DNA of 60,000 nucleotides, from contig CAIIXF020000012.1 in NCBI GenBank assembly GCA_903813345.2, forward strand, positions 13,748,932 through 13,808,931, given 5' to 3'. Shown piece by piece: positions 24,247 through 35,226 of this stretch. Every line of letters begins with the position of its first letter. Within the stretch, counting starts at the first letter, position 1. The notes beneath the pieces are model-generated. The model was given only the letters and a program-made list of their open reading frames with translations. It was not told the DNA's origin and searched no databases. The stretch is from Owenia fusiformis (taxonomy: Eukaryota; Annelida; Polychaeta; Sabellida; Oweniidae). The position numbers were made by a program, and so were the translations under genes.

Positions 24247-25707
24247 ACCTACACCTTGCTCCTTTCTGTCGTATTAATAAAGCAAAAATAACATATCACG
24301 GTGGGATACGAACCACTCGCCTGGGATTTGGTTATTCACTAACACCATAGGCGTTCACCTATTCTGGATACAACTGACGAGTTGTGTCTAAGTGGAGTCA
24401 AAAGCGAAGATCATTCTAAATTGACGCTCGGTATAAATATATGATACTTTTATCATCTCACACAGGTGAACGTTAGCCTCATGGCTAGCGTGTTTAGCTT
24501 CCACTCTCTAGGTTAGTCGATCGAAACCCGTTCATGGCGAACTTTTTGATTTGCTTGCTGTCAACTTATAATAAGTAGGGCAAAATCCAGAAAAAGTAGA
24601 TCAAAAATACTCCAATGGAGTATAAAATTGTCACCAGGATTCCGAAAAGAGACGAATGTTAACTCGTTAAATCTCGGTAGATAAAGTAGGTCAGAAAATC
24701 CGGATTAATCCGAACTGATTCGGGAATCTTCGTCATAAGAAGTAGATCAAAAATCCAGAGAAGTAGATCAAAAATACTCCAATGGAGCATAAAATTGTCA
24801 CCAGGATTCCGAAATGAGCCGAATGTAAACTCGTTAAATCTCGGTAGATGAAGTAGGTCAGAAAATCCGGATTAATCCGAACAAGGTTCGGGAATCTTCG
24901 TAATAAGAAGTAGATTAAAAATACTCCCAATGGAGTATAAAATTGTCCCCAATATTCCGAAATACGACGAATCGAATCGGCAAACTTCGGTAGAATAATG
25001 AAGTGCATAAAAACCGAAATGATCCGATGAACGTTCGGATAAAATCGTGAACAGGTGTCAGGGGTTTCCCCTCATCTTTCCCCACATTGTTCTAAAAGCC
25101 TTATATGGATTTATCAGGTAACATTCAAAATGACGTTCCTATATGGTTCTATGGGTTCGAACACGTGACCAAATATACCAAATAAAAATTTTACCTTGAC
25201 CACTGGATGGGATTTCATAGAAAATATCCAAGAAAACCTATCCTCGTGATCCTTAAATCACTTAAATTCGATCATTTTATTTTCACCCCTTGATGGAATT
25301 TTATGAAAGAAGTCATGAAAACACATCATCATGTAAGGCTTTTCACCTAAATTAGCTCGTTTTATCTTGAGCCTTCAATTGAATTTCTTGAAGAAATATT
25401 TTATGAAAAAATATCATCATGTTATGATTTGTATTTAAATAAGACCGTTTCATCTAAATACTTGGATAATATTTCATAAAAAATGCACTTTAAAATTTTT
25501 CAGAATTTGCCTTAATTTATCAATGTAATGAAAGTATAAGATTAACTCTCAAATAGCGTTCTATTTTAACCTTTTTATTGAAATCAATACAGGACTCGCT
25601 CTCTAAATATCCAATAAAAATTCAACCCTTGGATGTGATTTTGTTGGAAAAAAAATATGTCAAGTCCAGAATCAAATGATTTGTCCAGAACCTCTTAAGA
25701 TCCTGTT
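24247..25707 (-). repeat. Right arm of the 16.4-25.7 kb inverted repeat
   Basis: Mirror of the left arm, including the ~147-bp unit array (24590-25020) and the long non-repetitive outer half. It has about 60-80 bp extra near 24330-24395, so the arms are not identical. No short target-site duplication is obvious at the outer ends. Confidence 0.85.
24472..24535 (+). tRNA. tRNA-like fragment inside the repeat arm
   Basis: GTTAGCCTCATGGCTAGCG resembles a tRNA D arm and A box, CTTCCAC a Gly(TCC)-type anticodon loop, and the GTCGATCGAAACCC end a decayed T arm. The mirrored left-arm copy (minus strand, about 17612-17560) pairs better in the anticodon stem (CCTAG/CTAGG). Probably a tRNA-derived SINE relic within the element, not a functional gene. 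Confidence 0.3.
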
Positions 25708-26040
25708 TTTTATATATATCAAGTATACTCAACTGCTTATATTTGTCTATCCCAAATAAGCAGGTATATGCAGTTTCAGCGCTGCATATAATCACAAGTA
25801 AACAGCAAATAAGCAAAGTATGTCTGAATATAAGCAAATATACTCAGTGACAGTACCCGTATATGCAGTCAGTATTCTCCGTGGATGTTTGTTATATGCA
25901 GCTGCATATATGTGTGTTCCATATATGCAGTTATTGTCTGCGTTCTGTCAGTGATGATTACTGGTTATAACATGCAATTTGAAGCAAATAACCACTAGAA
26001 TTGCTCGTTATTTGCAAGCAATATTCGTTATTTTATGCAG
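25708..26040. repeat. Degenerate word cluster at the right edge of the inverted repeat
   Basis: ATATGCAG, GCATATA, AAATAAGCA and ATACTCA recur irregularly on both strands, the densest of the three clusters. It ends at the 62-bp segment (26040-26102) that also borders the 7.5 kb palindrome. Confidence 0.55.
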
Positions 26041-26102
26041 TGTAAGCAATAAAATTATCCCCAGCTCCCGACCCCGACCAACCTTGCTATACAGCCCACT
26101 AT
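26040..26102. repeat. 62-bp segment shared (inverted) with the left edge of the 7.5-11.9 kb palindrome
   Basis: Contains CTCCCGACCCCGACCAACC followed by TTGCTATACAGCCCACTA. It is the near-perfect reverse complement of 7441-7502. Confidence 0.7.
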
Positions 26103-26566
26103 CAGTCTATAGCTCGTATTTTACACTTCAGAAAAAGACTTTCTTCCCATTGACTCAACAAGGGGCACCAAATTTAGCGATTTTTGAGATTTCAAAACGC
26201 TATTACTTCCAAACCGGATTTCGGATTTTGGTTTGCAGATTTGTATTCCTGAAAAAGTTAACACTTATTTCATGACTCATACGTTAAATTTGGAGAATTT
26301 TTCGTTTGACCTGCTTTCCGGACGCAATATCTCAAAATCGGTAGAGGAAATCAAAAAAACTGATTACGCACTGTCGAATCCTATTTTTATTGGCTACACA
26401 TTAAATAAAATTGAAAAAATATTGAAGATAATTGACAAAATGTTAATTTTACTTAGATTTTGACCTTTGATCTAGATAAAAATTTGACCTAATTTCCCAG
26501 AAACTAGGTCATATACCCTAACTGACCATGTAAGTAAGTTCTTCTAGTTGCTGAGAAAAAGTGTTT

Positions 26567-26567
<1 letters not shown>
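26103..26567. other. AT-rich interval
   Basis: Similarity to 7300-7385 in direct orientation at 26215-26315; otherwise nothing. The overlapping 76-98-codon frames show no domain. Confidence 0.4.
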
Positions 26568-26597
<30 letters not shown>

Positions 26598-26598
26598 A
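26568..26598. repeat. (GAAA)n microsatellite
   Basis: Seven or so uninterrupted GAAA units. Confidence 0.95.
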
Positions 26599-26654
26599 TA
26601 AGAAAACTGGCAAAAGCAATAGACTCCAGATAGATTCTAATAACTAAACTTTAT

Positions 26655-27330
26655 ATTGACGTGTGTGTTATGCAAGAACATTGGCTATACCCTGCTACTG
26701 TTAACTATCTCAATTCCATTGATTCGCATTTTTCTAGTATCGCTTTGTGCGATAATCGCCTTCCTGTTGATACTGTTAACAAGCGTAGAGGTCAAGGTGA
26801 TGTTGCAATCTTATACAGCATCTCCATTAACAATGTGTCTGAGCTCGAAATTGAAAATAGAATATGTGGAATTGAGATAGGTCTTGACGACGAAACACTA
26901 TATTCTTGGAGTTATTTACCATCTTGCAATACAACAATATCTATATATCTGAGTATTTACAAAACCTTAAGGATTATGATACATACAACAGTAAAGGTAC
27001 AGCTATTGCAGGTGATTTTAATGCTCATTTGACAACTAGGTGGAATACGTTCAATTGGCACAATCAGCGATAGAGGAAAATGTGTAGAGAAATTCATTTT
27101 TGACTCTAATTTAGTTTGTGTTAATTCTCAAAGTTTTGCTACAGAACCCGAGTACACATTGTAGTTTTGACCTCGCACATCGAAAGTGCATTGACTTTAT
27201 TATCTCATCTGCCTCTAAACTTGATTGTGTCAAAGAATGCATACTTCTAAATGACCACGATTTCACCCTATCTTACCACTGCAGGCGTATGAACAAAGCA
27301 AGAGTTTATCATGACCTTCCTCTCTCCAAA
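26655..27330 (+). pseudogene. LINE endonuclease-domain fragment, frameshifted
   Basis: Fragments in three frames together resemble the exonuclease-endonuclease-phosphatase domain at the start of LINE ORF2. They are QEHWLYP (from ~26673), where the Glu is the usual catalytic one; GQGDVAILY; GDFNAH at 27011-27028, the hallmark Asp-Asn motif; CVEKFIFDSNLVCVNSQ; CIDFII; and LNDHDF near 27249, a variant of the SDH motif. Two frame changes and stops make it dead. No reverse transcriptase follows, so it is a fragment. It could belong to the same LINE type as the 28.65 kb piece, but the gap between them contains no RT. Confidence 0.7.
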
Positions 27331-28260
27331 AATAAGCAGGTCATCAAAATTCCAAACATAACTAATCCCCACTCAATGACTATTGAAATATGACTATTTA
27401 TTTGTATGAACTATTAATCCAATGAGTGTATAGAGTGATACAATTTAACAATTGGGCATCTGCCAAGTTTGGTTTACACATTCTGGAGACATTTTCTGAA
27501 ATGATACCAAAATATACTAAATATAAATGGGGTGTCCACTCGTTCTTTATCGACAGATCAGCCAATATGGTACGACGAAAATGCGACTTCTGCGCATGTT
27601 AAAATAATTTGTTCAAGTTGATACGATTGTCTTCCGAACTGGAGACTGACCTCATTCGAAAGATCCCAAAAGGCTTTGTCTATACTGAAAATCTTAGATC
27701 CCAGCATTGTAGAATGCGCCGTCAGTCCGCTTTTGAGTTTCGTAGATCTCAAATTGGTTCGTCTGAAGTCTGATGAACACTTATGATGAAGACATGTAGA
27801 GCATTACTAGCCCTCGAACGAAAAGCCAAGATTCAGATCATTTTGCTATGTTTGCTAAGCGTGTATACGTGAATGACAAGCTGTTTTGAGTAGATCAGGT
27901 ACTTGTTTTAGACACAACATTGATTTAGCTTGACATTTACAAATTTGAGCATGTTAATACAAGTTTTTATATCCTTAGCAGGAGACGGGTTTTCGAAAAA
28001 TCTGTTATCTAATTCACTCGATTATCGAATGGATATCTATGTCTGCTGACGTTTTAACACCGCATCATATAGAATTACGATGCAGAATGATAATACAACA
28101 CAAAACAACGACTAAATTCCACTTGTTATTTCACAGGAGGTAAAAGTGCACACTGCCAAGCTTTTTAAGGGTTGTCAGCCATCGGATTGGCCGCCATATT
28201 TGAATTGAAAATATCACTAAATAGAGCTTAGCGCATGTCATAACAGATCGACTGAGATTA
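27331..28260. other. Interval between LINE fragment and the 28.26 kb repeat
   Basis: No recognised gene. Around 27540-27770 the plus strand could be decayed LINE coding sequence, but I cannot confirm a motif. Confidence 0.35.
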
Positions 28261-28650
28261 GCCTATTACTTCATCAAAATTAGCACGATATACATGATAA
28301 CATATACGGGTTACTAAAAGTATACATTTAGGGAAAATTATCCAGATTTGAAGGACAAAATAGATTTGGAAACAACTACGCACAGAAAGCGTTAGTTTAC
28401 ATACTTCCGGTATTGCTGTCGGTAGCACAAACGTATTGAGTACACTTTTACCCCATCGATGCGTTACGTATTTTGATACGGGAAGCTATAACGTTGTGCG
28501 AAACATGTTCGCTGTAATTGTTGCAATATCGTTCCATACAATGTAAAATGAATTGAACAAACAATTTGAAAAATTCAATTTATGTCAAACATTAAACAAA
28601 TTCATTCACCAAAAAGTCAAATTATAGACAACACACTGTGCTTGTTCATA

Positions 28651-28980
28651 CCACTTTTTAAAGAGCTTAGAATCATACAAATACATGATATATATAAAAT
28701 CAATATTGCTGAATTTGTCTTTAAATGGAAAAATGATATAAACAATTATAAAACTATTTTTCCAGATTATTTCAAAACCCATGGAGATTTTCATAGATAT
28801 AACACTAGAGGCAAATCAAACTTTACCCTTCCTAAAGCAAAAACTGAAAACTATGGCAAAAAAACAATAGCCTTTAGTGGTTCATCCATATGGAACAGTC
28901 TCCCAGAAGAAATAAAAAAGTCAAATTCAAGTTCTTTTCTTAAATCAAAACTTAAGAAACATATTCTCTCAGCTTATTAA
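28651..28980 (+). pseudogene. LINE ORF2 C-terminus
   Basis: The open frame contains YNTRGKSNFTLPKAKT, IAFSGSSIWNSLPEEIK and FLKSKLKKHIL, the conserved C-terminal block after the reverse transcriptase of CR1/L2/Jockey-type LINEs. The frame technically opens at 28582, but 28582-28650 is host repeat, not LINE. RT and endonuclease domains are missing, so it cannot be active. Confidence 0.85.
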
Positions 28981-29480
28981 TCATTGGTTGACTGTGTCAC
29001 TTCTTGTTTCTTCGCTAAGAAGTTAGGGTAGGCTCTCAAGGAAGGTACATGGGCCGACCTGGGGGCTGCCCCGACCTACTGACGATTTAACACAATGATT
29101 CTGATCGTACCAACCTTGGGGAAGGTACACTAATACCTAATATTTTATAAGAATCACACTTTTAGAAAATTATTGGCGTCAACGCGGTAGCCTGGCGTCT
29201 TTAAATAATAATTAATGAAACTACACATTCATAATTTTTTTCCCATGGCATATGGCACCTTCTTGGCTTCAAAAGAAATGAGCATCATGGATCCCCCCAC
29301 AACCTTTATTTATTTACCTAACTTTTGTGATTACATTCTGGTTTGATTCCTTGACAACATAATGATATGCTATATGATTTAACTACCATATGTACGGGTA
29401 TAAGCATCACCTGTGGTGCCACCTGTTATTAATAATATATGTACACATAATGATTAAATGTATGAATAAATTGAAATTGA
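28651..29480 (+). mobile_element. 5'-truncated LINE 3' end
   Basis: An 830-bp insertion defined by comparison with 38.2 kb, where the flanks join without it. It contains the last ~110 codons of ORF2, a 3' UTR, and ends ATAAATTGAAATTGA instead of a poly-A. Candidate target duplication is only ATA (28648-28650 and 29481-29483). Confidence 0.8.
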
Positions 29481-29755
29481 ATATAGTGGTACCTTTGGAA
29501 CTAAAAACAATATAATCGAAGGATAAAATGGGATCTACGTTAAAATGACCAACGTAGAAAAGCCACATTTTGGTGTTTTCCGTATCTCTTCACGTATAAA
29601 TTGAACTGACTACGCAAAACTCTTGTAAATACGTTACGACAACGGATCCGTTGAGCCAAAAAACGTTTGCGAACCCTCTCTATTTATACATTAATTCGCA
29701 ATTATGTTGTCATTGTCAGGGGGCTAGCTTGGATTCCAATTCAGAGGGCACATCC

Positions 29756-29947
29756 TCATTGCATACTTGTAATATTATTCGCATTGCCAACATTTTGTTG
29801 TATATGATTAGTTTCTCTGTGCATATCCTTTACTTTGCTATATTTGCTGTCCATACGTATCCGACTGGCATTCGTTCGGCAATACAACCATACGTTGATA
29901 GGATGAACAATGGACATGGCAGCTAAACAAATGAGAATTATGTGTAC
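29756..29947 (-). CDS. SLC43A3-like: Copy A, coding exon 8 with stop
   Basis: TM12 (VHIILICLAAMSIVHPINVW) and a cytoplasmic tail ending 42 codons earlier than in copy B, because sequence after KVKDMHRE is rearranged by indels. Confidence 0.8.
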   Translation of the reverse strand, partial: VHIILICLAAMSIVHPINVWLYCRTNASRIRMDSKYSKVKDMHRETNHIQQNVGNANNITSMQ

Positions 29948-30289
29948 CTGAAACAATCACAGAAATTATCATGTTTATAAAATTTTATGTTTTGTACGTG
30001 TACACAGGTGTTTTAGCAGCATATGACCTTTTTTCTTGGAATTTACAATAAGTTGAAAATTAAACATTAATGTCAACATGATTTAATATAATGGAATTAG
30101 AAGCATTTGATTTCGAATAATGTATTTAATGATAATGTGCAAACATCCGATGTAAAATGTGGAGCATTTTAACATTTCATTAATAATTTGTTATTACCAT
30201 ATCACCATATATATTGCCAATCGTTGAAACGCAAAACCAAAGGTAAACTGCTACAATGAATACAATTATTTATTCATAAATGTACTCAC

Positions 30290-30413
30290 CCACATGGAAT
30301 CATTCCTTAGTGGTCCTTTGATCCAGATAAACAGAGGGTACTGCAGTAAACTTACAATAGCACCCGTAGTAAACATAATACCATAAAGCTTACCAAAATG
30401 TTGACTTGGAAAT
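30290..30413 (-). CDS. SLC43A3-like: Copy A, coding exon 7
   Basis: FPSQHFGKLYG, the conserved loop before TM11, then VSLLQYPLFIWIKGPL. Ends in phase 0 at donor GTGAGT. Confidence 0.85.
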
Positions 30414-30551
30414 CTAAAAACGCAATTTATCTACTTTTATTTGATTATGGCTTTTTACAAAAATGATCAGTTAACAATATAATTAGGCTCATTGTGAACC
30501 TTACAGCAATACTTTTATAAATATCAGGGGACTTTATTTCAGTGCACTTAC

Positions 30552-30720
30552 GCTTGTGCAAGGAATGCCGATGCAGGGCCGTAGTTGAAGGTCCTATGCA
30601 AGACAAACACCACGAATGTAAAGTATTGCAGTTCTAACACAGGAATGGCAGCACATGCAGAGAGCAGAACACCGAGGCCGGTGTTAAGATAAAACATTGG
30701 GATGAAATGACGAATTTTCT
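30552..30720 (-). CDS. SLC43A3-like: Copy A, coding exon 6
   Basis: TM9-TM10, with LLSACAAIPVLELQYFTF and FNYGPASAFLAQA. Acceptor TTCCAG, donor GTAAGT. Confidence 0.85.
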
Positions 30721-30838
30721 CTGGAATGGAAAAAATACATCCTAGTGTATTCTAATGTAACATCATGTATGATAAAACCTATCTATAGTCAAGAAAAGAT
30801 TTACTAATTCCAAATATATCTAATCACGATGTAAATAC

Positions 30839-30961
30839 CTAATTTAAAGGCTAGGGATCCGATTGGGGCCGTTGTTCGTCTGTCAAGCATTGGCCCAGAA
30901 AGAGGACCCATAATAACAGCCGCAAATAACATAAACGAGAATACTGTTGTATACATACTAA
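30839..30961 (-). CDS. SLC43A3-like: Copy A, coding exon 5
   Basis: TM8 region, with VFSFMLFAAVIMGPLSGPML then DRRT, the second-half MFS motif. 123 bp, phase 1 at both ends. Confidence 0.85.
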
Positions 30962-31452
30962 CTAAAAATGAGAATGAAGATCGTGTTTACTTCATTATAT
31001 ACTTCAAGGAATAAATGTGATATGGTGAAATTCAGCACGAGTTGGACAGAATGTCGTACATAGCACGAACCGAAGGTGAAGCGATGGTTATGTCCGCCAT
31101 TTGTGACAACAGTGTCTGACTTTACCGTTATCAGGCTATTCCGGTGTGAATTGTATATTTCAGATTATTTAGTTTTTTGTGCAATAAGCCTGTACCCTCT
31201 TGTAATTTAAAGAATTTCAGCCATGAAAATAACATGGCAGAGAAGCATCCAAATATAAGCATATATGTTTTAGAAAATGTACATGTTTGCGAAAAATAGC
31301 TTAGAAGACAACAGAATCGTCGATTTAATTCCTCACTTAAGTTACATGAACGGTTTTGGGTTAAAAGTGCAGATCTGTTTATCGAAACACCGTGAAATTG
31401 ATATTACAATGCTCAGACACCAAGTCTCTTGAAAGCCGATGCAGAAACTTAC

Positions 31453-31903
31453 CGTTCTGTGCATTGTTTTTAGTCAGGTTTGTTATCCACGAGTTGAAGT
31501 TACCCAAGAAAAACATGAGCCGTAGGTGTGTTGACGAAAACCAGAGAACACTTGTCCAATACATAGGCGATTGTATAACAACACTAAAAGGTTGTGGCGA
31601 GTCACCTGGTGTGTTTGGTGCGTTATCATCTGTCGACTCGACGGTTTCACCCGATTCTTCATTTGGATCTTGTGTCTGCGTCTCATTAATGTTGCTTATT
31701 TCAAGGTCGGATTTAACTTCGATTGCGTAATCTCCATGATTACGTTTACATGAAGAGCATATTGTCAAGTGAAAGTCATCTGGCAGTGGATCCAGAATAA
31801 ATTGTCGTGGTAACCATAGAAACGTACTTAAAATACAGATACTATAGATGGCACTGATAGTTAAGAAAGACGCCTTTAAAGATATCCCGGCTTCATATGC
31901 AAC
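31453..31903 (-). CDS. SLC43A3-like: Copy A, coding exon 4
   Basis: TM6, the acidic Ser/Thr-rich cytoplasmic loop with CSSC, then TM7 with FFLGNFNSWI. Five codons shorter than copy B in the loop. Confidence 0.85.
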
Positions 31904-32114
31904 CTATAAAGAAGATCAAAATATTGATTTTGCAACAAAATATAGGTCAATATAAGTATTGTTAAATCAAAAAATAAAATAAGCATATCTAAAATATATT
32001 TTCAGCAATTATCCATTTATGAGATCCCATTCACGTTACACATGGTTATACAACCTTATACTACTGTACATGTACAGTATGATATCGCCAGACTAACTGG
32101 GTATTAGTGACAAA

Positions 32115-33735
32115 TATATCTGGTGTCCCAAAAAAGCGAGATATTTTGACAAGTATTTTCTCAGCAATTGATAAGCCAAAGTCCCTGCAACTTTGTACAA
32201 AGTAGCCCAGGAGTATTATTAGCAAGTTACAAAATTACAAAAAAGGCCAATTAAATATCAAGTGAGTACTAAAAAAATAAAGATAGCATCGTCAAAAGAT
32301 TCCATACCGGAGCAACGCAAAAAGAACTTCATAGCATCTGTACCAACAAAACAAAAACCAATTTGACAAGTAATTTCTCAACAATAGATCAGCCAAACAC
32401 TTTGAAAACAATAGTCCATGCTGGTATGACTTCCGAATATGAAGGATCCGTAGCACACTATAGTGCAGCAACATTTGAGGCAATGTTTAAGGAAGTGCAT
32501 ATGTCTTGATTTTTTAGATACCATTTTCTAAAAAAAACTTCCGGCTTTCGGGTCGAAAAATGTCTTTCATGATTCATCACAGGGGGTCAAAAAACGTAAA
32601 TAATTTGATTCGAACGTTTGTACATTTTATAAGACACAGACCATTACAAATTACAACAAATTACAACAAATTATTGTTCATGTTTTATAAAACATAATAC
32701 AATAACAAATAAATACTATGACGGTCTCATCGCAGAACTCTGGTATGTGATTTTTTGACATGCTCTTTTGAACATCTTACATAATATTTATATATATATA
32801 ATATTATACAGTATATTCATCTTTATTCCATAGTTAGCATGGAATAAAGCATGAGCATGAGCATATAGCATATAGCATAGAGCATATAGCTCGCTACGCT
32901 CGCTCGTGCAGATATCATATCCATTCGTGGATAAAAATCATATCACTCATAAATCATAGGATATCCTCTATTTATCCCACGATTAATGTGTTATCTGTAC
33001 AATAACAGCTATTGATATTTCTGATATTATTGAAATCCGTGTGATATTTTCCAGAAAATCGTTTATCAAACTCATATGCGTGTGATATCGTTTATCTCAC
33101 GCATATCCGTGTGATATCACATTTGCATTTCGCGCCACAATATTGTTGGAAGTTAGGTCAGATAATTTATTCTCTTTTGAGAAAATAGGTCCGTTAATTT
33201 ATTCTCTTTAAGTTTCATTGGTGTATTGAATTACGATTGTGTATATAATTTGATTAGAAGGCTGCTTAATAACGATTAAAAATGGTATTTATGACGAACT
33301 ATATCATGTACAGAAAGTAGTGCATATTACTGCGCAGTGGCCGGTGCAAATTCGTCTGACGAAGAATTGGCGAATTTCTAGTTTATATTGTCTGCCAATG
33401 TCCTGGAAATTGGATCAGAACATCACAAGGTGATTGAAATCATGGGATAAACCCAATATCACATAATTTCTCGTGATATCATTTTATCGCCTCGTAGATA
33501 TCAAATATCAACACTCATTCACTTTGCTCACTCGTGTTGATATTTGATATCAACTCGGCGATAAAAATGATATCACTCAAAATGATGTGATATTCTGTAT
33601 ATATTACATAAACGTGATATTTTGATATTTTTACAACTTGCTGTTGATACCCTGAGGCACATTTTCAGTGAATTTGGTTAATTGCTGAGAAATTGCTTGT
33701 CAAAAAGTGTCTCACTTTTTGGACACCGGATATAT
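32115..33735. mobile_element. Mariner-like TIR element in copy A intron 3
   Basis: Ends ATATATCTGGTGTCCCAAAA and, inverted, ATATATCCGGTGTCCAAAAA, extending imperfectly for ~55 bp (both include GACAAG..TTTCTCAGCAATT). TA-rich borders suit Tc1/mariner. No transposase frame. The same element sits at the same place in copy B but with a different interior. Confidence 0.7.
32850..33600. repeat. GTGATATC-word cluster
   Basis: GTGATATC/GATATCAC and ATATCACT words recur many times on both strands with irregular spacing, after a stretch of CATATAGCATAGAGC units (32850-32890). Absent from copy B's version of the surrounding element, so an insertion of a second non-autonomous element is likely. Confidence 0.55.
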
Positions 33736-33954
33736 AAAATATAAGATAAATTATAAGTACATCCTTTGTTTTCATGATAATAGATATGTATTTCATTATG
33801 TCGGTCATGTCTATTTTTGTAAGTCATGATGTGAAACAATCTTGCTGATAATTAAGAGGAAGCGGAAGGTTTACAGTAAGGACCATATAAAGGGATATTT
33901 TTGTACATTTGCAAACCGAAAAACTCTATAATGTTAACAAAATACTGCACATAC

Positions 33955-34124
33955 TTTGATAAGAAGTAAGACGAATGCGCTTGAATCAAATGCCCCGTTC
34001 ATTATACATATCAGAGTATTTCTCCCTCTCTTGAGAAGATTTCCAAGTTGCATATTAGTCATAAGGATAAAGAAACCTCCGTACATCACGCATAGCACCG
34101 CTGGGTATAGGACGTACGGAATTG
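33955..34124 (-). CDS. SLC43A3-like: Copy A, coding exon 3
   Basis: Encodes TM4 and TM5 with TNMQLGNLL and MNGAFDSSAF, the most diagnostic SLC43 blocks. Phase 1 in, phase 0 out, donor GTATGT. Confidence 0.85.
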
Positions 34125-34276
34125 CTGGAAGAGGGTAGGTTTAAATATCATATGTGAAAGCTTAGATATGAAACTTGGAATGTTTATGAAACTTCGAATG
34201 CACATTTCTAATTCCACTTTCCAGTTCGCATGTGTTTCAAAATGTAAAGGAGTCGCATTTATGAAACAATACCTAA

Positions 34277-34822
34277 CCCCCCTATCACACCAAACTAGTT
34301 CTTACCCGTTCTTGCCAGTCCTACGAAAACGTCGTAAAACTGGCTCAATCTGGCTGTGGTCGGGAAATATGTCTAGAATAATTAGCTACTTCGTTCATAA
34401 ATAGTCTTCAATATGTTCATCTCATTCGCAGTTCGTTCAGGTCGCACCACGTCGGTGTGCAACGTCGTATAACGCGTCTCTTAGTCTAGAAGGTCATCAT
34501 GACCTGATTACAGAACAGTATGGTCGCCATCGAATTTTGAATCGATTCAAAATTCTAAATCACATTCCCCGTCCGGGAAAGTCCAGGAAGTTCGTAAACA
34601 GACCTTAGAACGTTGTAGCTACGTTCATTCCGTTCGCACACAGTTTAAAACCAATTTTGAAGAACGCAATGGCAACTTGCCCGTTCGACCTACCCGTTCG
34701 AGTACGTTCGATGAAGTTTGTAAATAGACCCCAAACGGTTCTAAGTACGTCCAGTCCGTTCGTACACAGTTGAAGCCCGTTTTCGAGAACGTAGTGAGAA
34801 CTAGTTTGGTGCGATAGTAGGG
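34277..34822 (+). mobile_element. GAACG-rich MITE, copy A intron 2
   Basis: 546 bp with TIRs CCCCCCTATCACACCAAACT and, inverted, CCCTACTATCACACCAAACT, flanked by TAA (34274-34276 and 34823-34825). The TWA-type 3-bp duplication suggests PIF/Harbinger. Non-coding. The interior is CpG-rich with GTTC/GAAC words and a perfect 24-bp palindrome around ATCGAT (about 34531-34554). Confidence 0.8.
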
Positions 34823-34983
34823 TAAACATTTCTAAATATGACAATATTTTTCACATGTGTTTTAGGTGTAGCTGATAACCCAGCGTTTGGGTATTGTGGA
34901 ACTAAATAAGCATTGTACATTCGTAGTTGACGTGTATAGTGTTCTGTCATTGATTTTGTATCAGTTAAAGCAGGAGTACGTAC

Positions 34984-35030
34984 CTGGTTTGGAGAATGCT
35001 ATCATCAAAGATCCGGACAAAAATATAACA
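34984..35030 (-). CDS. SLC43A3-like: Copy A, coding exon 2
   Basis: 47-bp micro-exon (VIFLSGSLMIAFSKP), part of TM3, between TTACAG and GTACGT. Confidence 0.85.
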
Positions 35031-35226
35031 CTGTAAATATACAACAGTATGGTCAATATTACGCATGTGATCGTAGTACAGATTTGAGTATTATAGATTC
35101 TTTAGAGGTTTTTTATTTACCCCAGGCCCCTGATTTTCAGCTACTAAGCCACCTATTTCTAATCCAATATCAATTAAAGCCATAAGGGAAAAATAAATGC
35201 ATATATGTGTTTTTCGGATGTCACTA

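Larger units (their letters stand above)
28261..29678 (+). mobile_element. Fragment of a TIR element, split by a LINE
   Basis: 28261-28650 plus 29481-29678 match 37836-38422, the right part of the 3.2 kb element in copy A. The end GCGAACCCTCT corresponds to that element's terminal GCGAAACCTCT. No matching left terminus is visible, so only the right part is here. Confidence 0.75.

Noticed and set aside
31392-31730. 112-codon plus-strand frame, also at 52886-53110
   Set aside because: Antisense shadow of SLC43A3-like exon 4 in both copies.
33956-34138. 60-codon plus-strand frame, repeated at 54758-54940
   Set aside because: Antisense shadow of exon 3.
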